24,929 nucleotides of DNA from JBFELO01 sp041552055 (GTDB lineage Bacteria; Acidobacteriota; Thermoanaerobaculia; Thermoanaerobaculales; Sulfomarinibacteraceae): contig JBFELO010000069.1 in assembly GCA_041552055.1 (NCBI GenBank), positions 1 to 24,929 on the forward strand, read 5' to 3'. Position 1 is the first letter of the stretch; the number at the start of each line of letters is the position of its first letter. Positions 1-7,149 of the stretch are shown here, in pieces. Below the pieces are notes generated by a model. It saw only the letters and a program-made list of their open reading frames with translations. It searched no databases and was not told where the DNA came from. The position numbers and the translations under genes are program-made.

Positions 1-1
1 A

Positions 2-493
2 CACGCCAGCTTCTCGCCAACCACCGACGAGGAGTGGGCGCTGCGGACGTCTCTCGCCCGAGAGCACGGCCACGTGAGCTGGGAGCGTGTGGTTTCGGGA
101 CCCGGGCTGGTCGCGATTCACGACTTTCTGGTCGAGCGCGCCGGAGGATCGAGTCGAGAACCGCCGCAGGGGCCCGGTGATCCCGCGGCCGCGATCGTGG
201 CCGCGGCCGCCGATGAAGGATCCGGACTCGCACGGGACGCGGTCCAGCTGTTCGCCCGTCTCTACGGCGCAGAGGCCGGCAATCTCGCCCTCAAGATCAT
301 GGCTGTCGGGGGGGTCTACGTGGCGGGGGGCATCGCACCCAAGATCATCGACTGGCTCGACCAGGGCGGATTCGTGGCGGGGTTCGTCGACAAGGGCAGG
401 ATGAAGCCCTTGCTGGAGGCGATGCCCGTTCACGTGGTTCTGGATGAACGGATCGCGTTGAAGGGAGCGGCCCGCCGCGAATTCGACGACTGA
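2..493 (+). CDS. glk: Glucokinase, C-terminal part (5' end outside window)
   Basis: The reading frame is open from the window edge, so the gene starts upstream; the GTG at 74 is internal. Glucokinase phosphorylates glucose to glucose 6-phosphate with ATP in the cytoplasm. About 163 residues are visible. The segment HGHVSWERVVSGPGL just inside the edge, then the LALKIMAVGGVYVAGGIAPKI stretch and the FVDKGRMKPLLEAMPVHVV stretch, match the C-terminal half of the E. coli Glk-type family (not the ROK type). The GGVYVAGGI segment is the C-terminal glycine-rich part of the ATPase fold. It ends at residue position typical for the family (…EFDD). Glucose-6-phosphate isomerase lies 2.2 kb downstream, so the first two glycolytic steps are near neighbours, with pilZ and gcs between them and separate promoters likely. 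Confidence 0.93.
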   Translation, partial: HASFSPTTDEEWALRTSLAREHGHVSWERVVSGPGLVAIHDFLVERAGGSSREPPQGPGDPAAAIVAAAADEGSGLARDAVQLFARLYGAEAGNLALKIMAVGGVYVAGGIAPKIIDWLDQGGFVAGFVDKGRMKPLLEAMPVHVVLDERIALKGAARREFDD

Positions 494-674
494 TTTCCGG
501 TCATCGCGAAATCGGACCTGTAGCTCGGCTTCCTCACCGGGTCGGGTCGCGAGGGCGGGCGGCTGAGAGGGAGCATCCCGGCGAGACGTACGGGCTGGTG
601 CACCGACCTGACACGGTGTGTCCCAGCTTTGCACACCCCGGCCCGCCGAGATGTTCTCGTATCCCGCTGATGGT

Positions 675-690
675 TGGCATCGGGATTGCT
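675..690 (+). promoter_or_regulatory. Sigma-54 (-24/-12) promoter for the PilZ gene
   Basis: The 16-mer TGGCATCGGGATTGCT matches the sigma-54 consensus TGGCAC-N5-TTGCW at 10 of the 11 defined positions. The invariant GG (676-677) and GC (688-689) are exactly 10 bp apart. Predicted transcription start is near 701, giving a leader of about 15 nt that still contains the Shine-Dalgarno GGGAGG at 703-708. I saw no obvious enhancer-binding-protein palindrome in the 180 bp upstream, but this was by eye. Confidence 0.7.
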
Positions 691-715
691 AAACAGAGCA
701 GCGGGAGGCGCGAGC

Positions 716-1141
716 ATGCACGACCGAAGACGAAGTCAAAGAATGGTGGCGGACCAGGAGATCTACGCCCGGATCAAGTCGTCGATTCCCGTCCGAATCG
801 TCGACGTGTCACGGCATGGGATGCAGGTCGAGGCGACGTCCGCGCTACCGCCTTCGGGGGAGTGTGACATCTGGCTGCCAACCGACGGCGGAGACATCCG
901 GACCAGAGTGAGGGTCCAGAGATGTCGCGCGAGGTTCGTCCAATCCAAGGAGTTCCAGGGTCTGATGTACCAGGCCGGGGTCGAGTTTGTCGACCTGGAT
1001 GAGGACGCGACCTCAGCCTTGGACACGATCATCCGACAACTGGCGGGAGACGAGTTCGATCCGGAGGACCTGAAAACCACGATCGAGAAACCTGCAGATC
1101 AGAGCGAGCAGGACTCGTCAAAGATGTGGCGGGCCGTCTGA
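716..1141 (+). CDS. PilZ domain protein, probable c-di-GMP receptor
   Basis: A 141-residue single-domain cytoplasmic protein. PilZ domains bind cyclic di-GMP through an RxxxR motif followed by D/NxSxxG. Both are intact: R5xxxR9 in the N-terminal RRRSQR stretch and D30-V-S-R-H-G35. Beta-strand-rich sequence follows to about residue 100 (WLPTDGGDIRTRVRVQRC; YQAGVEFVDLDED), then an acidic helical tail. The ATG at 716 is chosen because GGGAGG sits 7 nt upstream. The in-frame TTG at 674 lies at the edge of the sigma-54 promoter and would precede the transcription start. The target is unknown, since no motility or exopolysaccharide gene is in view. The sigma-54 promoter suggests co-regulation with pilus or flagellar genes elsewhere (inference). 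Confidence 0.88.
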   Translation: MHDRRRSQRMVADQEIYARIKSSIPVRIVDVSRHGMQVEATSALPPSGECDIWLPTDGGDIRTRVRVQRCRARFVQSKEFQGLMYQAGVEFVDLDEDATSALDTIIRQLAGDEFDPEDLKTTIEKPADQSEQDSSKMWRAV

Positions 1142-1237
1142 CGCCAAAGCCCGGAGAAAGTTAGCTGGAGCAGCCGGCGGTCGAAAATCGGCCGCCGGTG
1201 CCGACCTCGTGCGGATGGACCGCAGGCCTCGATCTTC

Positions 1238-1246
1238 TGTTAGAGT
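1238..1246 (+). promoter_or_regulatory. Extended -10 promoter before gcs ligase gene
   Basis: TGTTAGAGT fits the extended -10 pattern TGnTAnnnT. No good -35 is visible at the usual distance. It lies 20 nt before the ATG at 1267, with the Shine-Dalgarno GGGGGA (1252-1257) in between. Pattern match only. Confidence 0.4.
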
Positions 1247-1266
1247 CCCGCGGGGGACATTGGCAC

Positions 1267-2646
1267 ATGCCTACGTCGGAACCGAAGTCAGCCATCACCG
1301 CCGACCGAGCGAGGTTTCGCGCGGGCGACGTCGCGTTTCCGGCGCTGACCGATTCCACCCCGATCGGGCGCGTCGGACTGGAGCCCGAGTACTTCCCGAT
1401 CTTCCGTGATCAGGACGGCCGGCCGGCGGGACGAGTCCCGCTCCAGAACCCGGCGGCCCCGGGCGTGCTCGACGTACTCGATGAAATGGCCTGCGACGAA
1501 GCGGAGTTCGGTAGCCGTCGCGGTGGCCCCGTCGGACCGTGGGAATACCGGCTGGCCGATGGCGGGAGGATCACCTTCGAGCCAGGCGCCCAGGTCGAGC
1601 ACTCGACCGCCGTGTATCCGAGCGCTGCGATCGCCCTGGGTGACGTGCAGCGGGTCCTGGGCTGCCTGCGGTCGGCGTTTCTCGACCGCGGGGCGGTGCT
1701 CGCCGCGGCTGGAATGGACGTGTGGCACGACGTCGCGTCGGTTCCGCAACAGCTTCCATTCGGTCGGTACACGGCGCAGGCGGCCTACTACGAGCGGAGG
1801 GGCACCTGGGGTCGAGTGATGATGCGCCACACGGCGAGTCTGCAGATCAACCTGGATCTCGGGCCAGAAGGAGTCTGGCAGGAGCGCTGGCTGGTGGCGA
1901 ATCTCGTCAGCCCTTTGATCATCGCGACCTTTGCCTGCAGTCCCGGCGAAGGCGGCATCTCAACTCGGGCGCACGCCTGGCAGCAGCTCGATCCGTCTCG
2001 GAGCGGCTTCCCGGAGGGACTCATGACGGGTGACGCCTGGGATCCGAGGGGGCAGTGGGCCGACGCAGCAATGGCGGCTGACGTGATGTTGTTCCGGGCG
2101 AGCGACGGCAGCTGGGCCCCAGGTGAGCCGGGCTTCGATTTCGGCACCTGGATTCGCGACGGGCATCCGGAGTTCGGCTGGCCGACCGAGGAGGATCTCG
2201 ACTATCACCTGACGACGATCTTCCTCGAGGTACGGCCGCGGGGTTTCCTCGAGCTCAGGGCGGGCGAGGCCGTGCCCGACGAACTCCGCGCGGCTCAGGT
2301 CGTGCTGGTGACGTCGTTGCTGTACGACGACCAGTCCCGTCGCTCTGCGGTCGAACGCCTCGAGCCCCAGCGACACCGGCTCCCCGAGCTGTGGCGCCGC
2401 GCCGCCCGGGTCGGCGTCGGCGACTCGGAGCTGCAGGATATGGCCGTCGCGGTGTGGGAGGAGGCGCTGCGCGGCGCCGAGCGGTTGGGTGACGACATCG
2501 GGTCGGAGGCTCTGGTGGCGACGAAACGCTTCCTGGAGCGATTCACCTTTCGAGGCCGCACGCCCGCGGACGAGCTCCGCGATCTGCTCGACAAGGATCC
2601 GGCGGAGGCGCTCGCGTGGGCCGCGTCGGACGGCGGCAGCTCCTGA
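1267..2646 (+). CDS. Glutamate-cysteine ligase, GCS2 family
   Basis: A 459-residue cytoplasmic enzyme. The GCS2 (GshA/EgtA-like) family joins L-glutamate and L-cysteine with ATP to gamma-glutamylcysteine, the first step to glutathione or the ergothioneine precursor. Family marks are GLEPEYFP near the N-terminus (metal/glutamate-binding glutamates), ITFEPGAQVEHST (the family's EPGGQxE motif), and RHTASLQINLDLG, equivalent to the family's MMxxTAxxQVNLD strand. The C-terminal half has FLEVRPRGFLELRAGEAVP, matching the ExRxxD-type substrate segment of the family. The ATG at 1267 is preferred over the upstream GTG at 1198 because GGGGGA lies 9 nt before it. No gshB or egtBCD is in the window, so the end product is unknown. 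The real substrate could differ within this broad ligase family. Confidence 0.85.
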   Translation: MPTSEPKSAITADRARFRAGDVAFPALTDSTPIGRVGLEPEYFPIFRDQDGRPAGRVPLQNPAAPGVLDVLDEMACDEAEFGSRRGGPVGPWEYRLADGGRITFEPGAQVEHSTAVYPSAAIALGDVQRVLGCLRSAFLDRGAVLAAAGMDVWHDVASVPQQLPFGRYTAQAAYYERRGTWGRVMMRHTASLQINLDLGPEGVWQERWLVANLVSPLIIATFACSPGEGGISTRAHAWQQLDPSRSGFPEGLMTGDAWDPRGQWADAAMAADVMLFRASDGSWAPGEPGFDFGTWIRDGHPEFGWPTEEDLDYHLTTIFLEVRPRGFLELRAGEAVPDELRAAQVVLVTSLLYDDQSRRSAVERLEPQRHRLPELWRRAARVGVGDSELQDMAVAVWEEALRGAERLGDDIGSEALVATKRFLERFTFRGRTPADELRDLLDKDPAEALAWAASDGGSS

Positions 2647-2692
2647 CAACGGTCGTTCCTCCGCCCCGGACCCCTGCGAACCGTGTGTGTCT

Positions 2693-2701
2693 TGATATGC
2701 T
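2693..2701 (+). promoter_or_regulatory. Extended -10 promoter before pgi
   Basis: TGATATGCT fits TGnTAnnnT, 41 nt before the pgi ATG at 2743, in the 96-bp spacer after the gcs stop codon. No clear -35. It suggests pgi has its own promoter. Confidence 0.4.
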
Positions 2702-2742
2702 GTCGCCGCACATGGATCAATCATCCCGCGGAGTGCCACACC

Positions 2743-4512
2743 ATGGTGTACGACTCTGAGATCGACCGCGCCGTACGGGGCGGCAGCCCGCTCGCGGACA
2801 CGCCCGCGTGGCGATCCCTCCTCGAGCACTACTGGGGCGTCAGCACGGTTCATATGCGCGACCTGTTCGACGCCGATCCCGATCGTTTCCAGCGATTCTC
2901 GGTCGCGTGCGACGGCCTGTTGTTGGACTTCTCCAAGAATCGGATCACCGACGAAACTCTGCGACTTCTGATCGCGCTTGCCGAAGCGTCGGGCGTTCGC
3001 GAGGCGGCGCAACAGATGTTCAGCGGAGCTCCGATCAACTGGACCGAGGGGCGATCGGTGCTCCACGTCGCGCTCAGGAACCGTGCCAATATTCCGATTC
3101 TCGTCGCGGGAGAGGACGTCATGCCCCGGGTCAACCGGGTGCTCGATCAGATGCGGGTGTTTTCCGACCAGGTGCGTTCGGGCGCGTGGACCGGAACCAC
3201 CGGCGAGACGATACGGCACGTCGTGAATATCGGGATTGGAGGCTCCGACCTCGGGCCGGCGATGATCACCGAGGCGCTCGGCGCAGTCCACGATGGACCG
3301 GACGTGCGGTTCCTGTCCAACGTGGACGGCTCGGACTTCGTCGAGGCGACCCGGGGTCTGGATCCTGCGCGGACCCTTTTCATCGTCGCCTCGAAGACGT
3401 TCACCACCCTGGAGACAATGACCAACGCGCGTACCGCGCGAGCCTGGATCGTGGAGAGCCTGAGAGATTCCTCTGCGGTGGCACGACACTTCGTGGCGCT
3501 GTCCGCGGACCGAGAGGCGGTTGCGGCGTTCGGCGTCGAGCCGACGAACATGTTCGAGTTCTGGGATTGGGTCGGCGGGCGCTTCTCCTGCTGGTCAGCC
3601 ATTGGCCTGCCGATTGCGCTGGCGATCGGATTCGAGCGGTTCGAGGAGTTGCTCGAGGGTGCGCACGCCATGGATCTGCACTTCCTGCACGAGCGGCTCG
3701 AGCGCAACGTGCCCGTGCTCATGGCCTTGCTCGGGGTCTGGTACGACAATTTCTTCGGTGTGTGCAGTCACGCGATCCTGCCGTACGACAGGTACCTGCG
3801 GCGATTTCCCGCTTACCTCCAGCAGGCGGACATGGAGTCGAACGGCAAGTCCGTGGATCGAGACGGGGCTCGGGTCGCCTATCAGACCGGACCGATCAAC
3901 TGGGGCGAGCCCGGGACCAACGGGCAGCACGCCTTCTTCCAACTCCTCCATCAGGGCACCAAGCTCGTGCCGTGCGACTTCATCGGATGCGCGGCGCCGG
4001 CCCATCCGATCGGTGACCATCACGACCAGCTGACGGCCAACCTGCTGGCTCAGTCCGAGGCGCTGATGCGTGGGCGGACCGAGGCCGAAGCGCGGGTCGA
4101 GCTCGAAGCCGAGGGGCTCGAAGGGGACGAGCTGGAGAGGTTGTTGCCGCATCGGGTGTTCGAGGGGAACCGGCCGTCGAACACGATTCTGCTCGACCGG
4201 CTCACGCCCCGTTCTCTCGGCACGTTGATCGCGGCCTACGAGCACAAGATATTCGTGCAGGGCGTGATCTGGCGGGTCAACAGCTTCGATCAGTGGGGCG
4301 TGGAGCTCGGGAAGAAGCTGGCCGGGACGATCCTGAGCGAGGAGCAACAGATGCAGGCCGGCGAAGACGTCGACCTGTCGCACCACGACAGCTCCACCGC
4401 CGGTCTGCTGCGGCACCTCGCGCAGCGACGAGAGAGAGGACAGTCCCGGCGATTCGATTCGCGTACTGCTCCGGATTCCACACCACAGAGACACGGAGAC
4501 GCAGAGAAGTGA
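2743..4512 (+). CDS. pgi: Glucose-6-phosphate isomerase with a repeat-derived C-terminal tail
   Basis: Interconverts glucose 6-phosphate and fructose 6-phosphate in the cytoplasm. The protein is 589 residues, against about 549 in E. coli. Family signatures are all present: NIGIGGSDLGP, the SKTFTTLETMTNA phosphate-binding segment, WDWVGGRFSCWSAIGLP, the YLQQADMESNGK signature, GEPGTNGQHAFFQLLHQG, and the catalytic-lysine region NSFDQWGVELGKKLA. The normal C-terminus should come around SSTAGLLRHLAQRRERG. About 25 further residues (QSRRFDSRTAPDSTPQRHGDAEK region) are encoded by spacer-like DNA including three CACAGAGA-type octamers. The ATG at 2743 gives the usual N-terminal helix (AWRSLLEHY); no strong Shine-Dalgarno is visible. 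It is transcribed away from gcs, with the 200-bp repeat element 37 bp downstream. Confidence 0.95.
   Translation: MVYDSEIDRAVRGGSPLADTPAWRSLLEHYWGVSTVHMRDLFDADPDRFQRFSVACDGLLLDFSKNRITDETLRLLIALAEASGVREAAQQMFSGAPINWTEGRSVLHVALRNRANIPILVAGEDVMPRVNRVLDQMRVFSDQVRSGAWTGTTGETIRHVVNIGIGGSDLGPAMITEALGAVHDGPDVRFLSNVDGSDFVEATRGLDPARTLFIVASKTFTTLETMTNARTARAWIVESLRDSSAVARHFVALSADREAVAAFGVEPTNMFEFWDWVGGRFSCWSAIGLPIALAIGFERFEELLEGAHAMDLHFLHERLERNVPVLMALLGVWYDNFFGVCSHAILPYDRYLRRFPAYLQQADMESNGKSVDRDGARVAYQTGPINWGEPGTNGQHAFFQLLHQGTKLVPCDFIGCAAPAHPIGDHHDQLTANLLAQSEALMRGRTEAEARVELEAEGLEGDELERLLPHRVFEGNRPSNTILLDRLTPRSLGTLIAAYEHKIFVQGVIWRVNSFDQWGVELGKKLAGTILSEEQQMQAGEDVDLSHHDSSTAGLLRHLAQRRERGQSRRFDSRTAPDSTPQRHGDAEK
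4484..4507 (+). repeat. Tandem octamer, 3 units, inside the 3' end of pgi
   Basis: CACAGAGA, CACGGAGA and CGCAGAGA are consecutive 8-bp units. They lie in the last codons of pgi, before the stop at 4510-4512. Confidence 0.8.
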
Positions 4513-4549
4513 GTCATACGCTGGCGCCGGCCGCTTCCGAGCGCGTTGT

Positions 4550-4749
4550 GAAGACTGCCTTGGGTGTCAGAGGGTCGATGCGAGTGGCGGTGTGATGACA
4601 GCGCGCTGTTCGGGCGTGCCATCTTTGACGATCTTGGGACCTTGTCCGCACCGGAAACCGACGCCTCTCAGGCCCACGATTGTTGAAGGTGGCAACCGCG
4701 GGGAGCACGTCTGGGAGAGGGCGCGCCGGGTGCCAGACAGTCGACGCGA
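4550..4749. repeat. 200-bp direct-repeat/hairpin/direct-repeat element, copy 1
   Basis: Left direct repeat 4550-4583 (GAAGACTGCCTTGGGTGTCA…) recurs degenerately at 4715-4749 (…CGGGTGCCAGACAGTCGACG…). Between them is an imperfect hairpin: left arm 4615-4641 and right arm 4671-4696, with about 29 nt of loop. Several arm mismatches are T.G pairs (left TTTGACGATC against right GATTGTTGAA), which would pair in RNA. The layout is the same as at 20671-20870. No transposase or convincing ORF lies inside. It starts 37 bp after the pgi stop codon. Confidence 0.75.
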
Positions 4750-4814
4750 TCCCCGTAGGGTGCGGCTCGCCGCACTATCAGGTCGCGTTCCCGGGCACGG
4801 AGTCGCCCGATGGC

Positions 4815-4850
4815 GATGAAGACGAAGACGAAGACGAAGACGGAGATGAA
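4815..4850 (+). repeat. GACGAA hexamer tract, 6 units
   Basis: GATGAA, three GACGAA, GACGGA, GATGAA. It is followed by two AGCGACC-like heptamers and the G-rich GCGGGCGGGGAT at 4899-4910. The tract begins 65 bp after repeat-element copy 1. Confidence 0.85.
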
Positions 4851-4871
4851 ACGCCGTGGGGTGGGTGGTCA

Positions 4872-4892
4872 AGCGACCAGCGGCCAGCGACG
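4872..4892 (+). repeat. AGCGACC heptamer tract, 3 units
   Basis: AGCGACC, AGCGGCC and AGCGACG in tandem, then GGTCG. The same heptamer recurs at 14321-14348 and 17544-17564, always near a GACGAA tract. Confidence 0.75.
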
Positions 4893-4909
4893 GTCGTGGC
4901 GGGCGGGGA

Positions 4910-4915
4910 TAGAAT
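4910..4915 (+). promoter_or_regulatory. -10 element for mqnD
   Basis: TAGAAT lies 36 nt before the mqnD ATG, at the end of the repeat-rich spacer 4513-4951. The -35 region is not recognisable, so this is weak support. Confidence 0.35.
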
Positions 4916-4951
4916 GCCCCGTTCACGAAGCCGTGAAGTGATGGAGGCACG

Positions 4952-5788
4952 ATGACTTTGATCCGAGTCGCCCACTCGCCCGACTCCGACGACGCATTCA
5001 TGTTCTACGCACTGGCAAAAGGGCTGATCGATACCGGGAATTACGAGTTCGAGCACGTGCTGGACGACATCGAGACGCTCAATCGCGAGGCGTTTGCAGG
5101 GACGTATGACGTCACCGCGGTGTCCATTCACGCCTACGTCCACCTCGATGAGACATACGCGCTGCTCGCATCGGGCGCGTCGATGGGGGACGGTTACGGG
5201 CCGATCGTGGTGGCCAGGGAGCCGGTCCCTGGCGACAGGCTCCACGAGGTGGAGGTTGCCATACCGGGAACGCTGACCTCGGCCGCCCTGGCGTTGAAGC
5301 TCTGGAATCCGGAGCTCAACACGACAGTGCGGAGGTTCGACGACATCACACCGGCGGTGCTGGCCGGTGACGTGGACGCCGGGGTGGTGATCCACGAGGG
5401 GCAGCTGACGTGGGAAGACGACGGTCTCGTGTGCCTGGTGGATCTCGGTGCGTGGTGGGCCGGACAGACAGGTGGTCTGCCGCTGCCTCTGGGTGGCAAC
5501 GTCATTCGGAGAGATCTGGGTGACGAGACCATGGCGCAGGTGGCCGGCCTGCTGCGCGGATCCATCGAGTACTCGCTCGAGAACCGCGACCAGGCGCTCG
5601 ACTATGCGCTGGGCTTCGGCCGAGGGCTCGACCGGGGTCAGGCAAATCGATTCGTCGGAATGTACGTCAACGAACTCACGGTGGATTACGGAGAGCGCGG
5701 CAGGAGGGCGGTCCGTGAGTTTCTCGGGCGTGCGCATGCGGCCCGCCTGATCCCGAGGATGCCGACGCTCGACTTCCTGGGCGGCTGA
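4952..5788 (+). CDS. mqnD: 1,4-dihydroxy-6-naphthoate synthase (MqnD), futalosine pathway
   Basis: A 278-residue cytoplasmic protein of the periplasmic-binding-protein fold. MqnD converts cyclic dehypoxanthine futalosine to 1,4-dihydroxy-6-naphthoate in the futalosine route to menaquinone. Supporting segments are the N-terminal RVAHSPDSDDAFMFYAL (family S-P-x-x-D-x-F-xx-AL motif), LDDIETLNREAFAG, GYGPIVVAREP, DAGVVIHEGQLTWEDDGL with the family's conserved IHE histidine, and VDLGAWWAGQTGGLPLPLGG. Length matches the family (270-290). GGAGG at 4943-4947 sits 4 nt before the ATG. No other mqn gene is nearby. MqnA is a paralogue of the same fold; the DDIETLN and LGAWWxxxTGLPLPLG segments favour MqnD. 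It converges on the MFS gene with only 6 bp between stop codons. Confidence 0.88.
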   Translation: MTLIRVAHSPDSDDAFMFYALAKGLIDTGNYEFEHVLDDIETLNREAFAGTYDVTAVSIHAYVHLDETYALLASGASMGDGYGPIVVAREPVPGDRLHEVEVAIPGTLTSAALALKLWNPELNTTVRRFDDITPAVLAGDVDAGVVIHEGQLTWEDDGLVCLVDLGAWWAGQTGGLPLPLGGNVIRRDLGDETMAQVAGLLRGSIEYSLENRDQALDYALGFGRGLDRGQANRFVGMYVNELTVDYGERGRRAVREFLGRAHAARLIPRMPTLDFLGG

Positions 5789-5794
5789 GATCCG

Positions 5795-6958
5795 TCAATC
5801 CGTCGGTGCTCGAGGCCGGATCGACGCGGCGAACAGCGCGCCGGCGACGGCGGTCGAGGCGAGCACCGCCCACGGTGTTGCCCAGCCGGCGACGTTGTCC
5901 TTGATGGCACCTGTCGTGGCAGGCCCGATGAGAGTCGCCAGGTTTGAGAACGCAGTGATGAAGCCGAACGCGAATCCGACGTTGGCCGCGGGGACGAGTC
6001 GGCCGGGCAGCGAGTACGTCGACGTCAGGGCGGAGCCGGCGCTGAGCCCAACAAGTACCATCGCCGGCGCGGCAGGGATCGAGCCCAACGACATACCGAA
6101 CAGAGTGATGCCGAGCAGCGCGAGGCTCAGCGACAGCCAACGCGAAGGATGTCCTACACGGTCGATCGCGACACCGACGATGGGCGCGAAGATCAGGGCA
6201 GTCCAGGCGACGAGGCTGACGGTGAGCAGTGCATCCGGGCCGCCGCCAGCCCAATCGGGGGCAAACGTGAAGACGGCGGCGTAGACGCCGAAGAAGAGCG
6301 CCCAGGCGACCGCCAGCCTCGCGAGGGCGGGGGTTACCCGACCCCGATTTTTCGCCAGATCGGTCTCATGGTCATTGCCCCGGAAAACAGCGGGTACCGC
6401 GCACACGTGCAGGGGAACGGCCAGCAATGCAAGGCCTGCCAACACGAGAAGCTCACCCCGCCACCCGATGAGGTCGATGAGACGGGGGTGCACGGTGAAC
6501 ATGACGATCATGCTTGTCGGATACACGGAGTTGAAGATGCCCATGGCGAGGGACAGCTCATGTCGGCGGAATGCCTCTGTGACGAGACGGGCCATCAAGA
6601 GGTTTACGATGAGCCCGCCGACGCCGAACACGAGGCGACCCGTCAGGAGCGCGGTGTAGCTGGGGGCGAGGGCGAAGGCGGTCGCTCCGACTGCCATCAC
6701 GCTCAGACCGACGGTGCCGGTGGCGCGAGCGGGCCACCGGTCGACGGCCGATCCGAGTGAGATGGAGATGAATACCGCGGGGATCGCGATCGCGCCCATC
6801 AGCACGCCGATCTGAAGGTGGGTCAGCCCGAACGTCTCGGTCAGCTGCGGAACCAGCGGCGGCACCGCGAAGAACGTCACACCGACGGCAAAGAAGCTGA
6901 CCACGGACGACGCCAGGATCAGCCACCGGCGTTGGGCGAGACTCGACTCATCGGACAT
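5795..6958 (-). CDS. MFS transporter, substrate unknown
   Basis: A 387-residue integral inner-membrane protein with about 12 hydrophobic segments, the usual size for a major facilitator. The N-terminal half has FFAVPPLVPQLTETFGLTHLQIGVL (TM1 and following loop), then GSAVDRWPARATG, a variant of MFS loop motif A (GxxxDRxGRR) in which part of the basic run is lost. A second 6-helix half starts near LARLAVAWALFFGVYAAVF. The start at 6958 (MSDESSLAQRRW) is chosen because upstream codons give a non-hydrophobic extension. There is no Shine-Dalgarno, but TACAAT ends 6 nt before the ATG, suggesting a leaderless transcript. Cyanate/nitrate-type or drug transport are possible; the sequence does not decide. 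It is divergent from the tetR efflux operon, with 280 bp between them. Confidence 0.82.
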   Translation of the reverse strand: MSDESSLAQRRWLILASSVVSFFAVGVTFFAVPPLVPQLTETFGLTHLQIGVLMGAIAIPAVFISISLGSAVDRWPARATGTVGLSVMAVGATAFALAPSYTALLTGRLVFGVGGLIVNLLMARLVTEAFRRHELSLAMGIFNSVYPTSMIVMFTVHPRLIDLIGWRGELLVLAGLALLAVPLHVCAVPAVFRGNDHETDLAKNRGRVTPALARLAVAWALFFGVYAAVFTFAPDWAGGGPDALLTVSLVAWTALIFAPIVGVAIDRVGHPSRWLSLSLALLGITLFGMSLGSIPAAPAMVLVGLSAGSALTSTYSLPGRLVPAANVGFAFGFITAFSNLATLIGPATTGAIKDNVAGWATPWAVLASTAVAGALFAASIRPRAPTD

Positions 6959-6964
6959 TCGCGG

Positions 6965-6970
6965 ATTGTA
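6965..6970 (-). promoter_or_regulatory. -10 element for the MFS gene, probably leaderless
   Basis: On the minus strand TACAAT is followed by CCGCGA and then the ATG at 6958. A transcript starting 6-8 nt after the -10 would begin at or beside the start codon. No purine-rich ribosome binding site is present. Confidence 0.45.
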
Positions 6971-7149
6971 GCGGGGGAGACGCAGGATCGTCCGAAGAAC
7001 TTTCGTGTCGACGACGTCACGCTCGTCGGCCTCGGAGATCGTGGCACGCGCTCCGACCACTCACGCGTCGCGAAACACCAGGCCGGCCGCGCGATCGCCG
7101 CCGAGGCAGACACGCATGCCAATACCGGAAGCCTACCGTGAAAAGATAC

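Noticed and set aside
550..640. GGCTGAGAGGGAGCATCCCGG, which recalls the CTGAGA box of a TPP riboswitch
   Set aside because: The second conserved TPP box (ACCTGA with its partner) is not present in the right arrangement, and the downstream gene is unrelated to thiamine.
1198..1266. Upstream GTG as the start of the glutamate-cysteine ligase
   Set aside because: It would precede or span the putative -10 and lacks a binding site, while the ATG at 1267 has GGGGGA 9 nt upstream.
1960..3489. A 509-codon minus-strand frame spanning the end of the gcs gene and the start of pgi
   Set aside because: It runs across two well-identified + strand genes and its product has no family features.
4567..5001. 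Short frames within the 200-bp elements (for example around 4514-4708 and 20688-21215, minus strand)
   Set aside because: The two copies give similar peptides only because the DNA is repeated. No binding site or domain, and the frames run on into tandem tracts.
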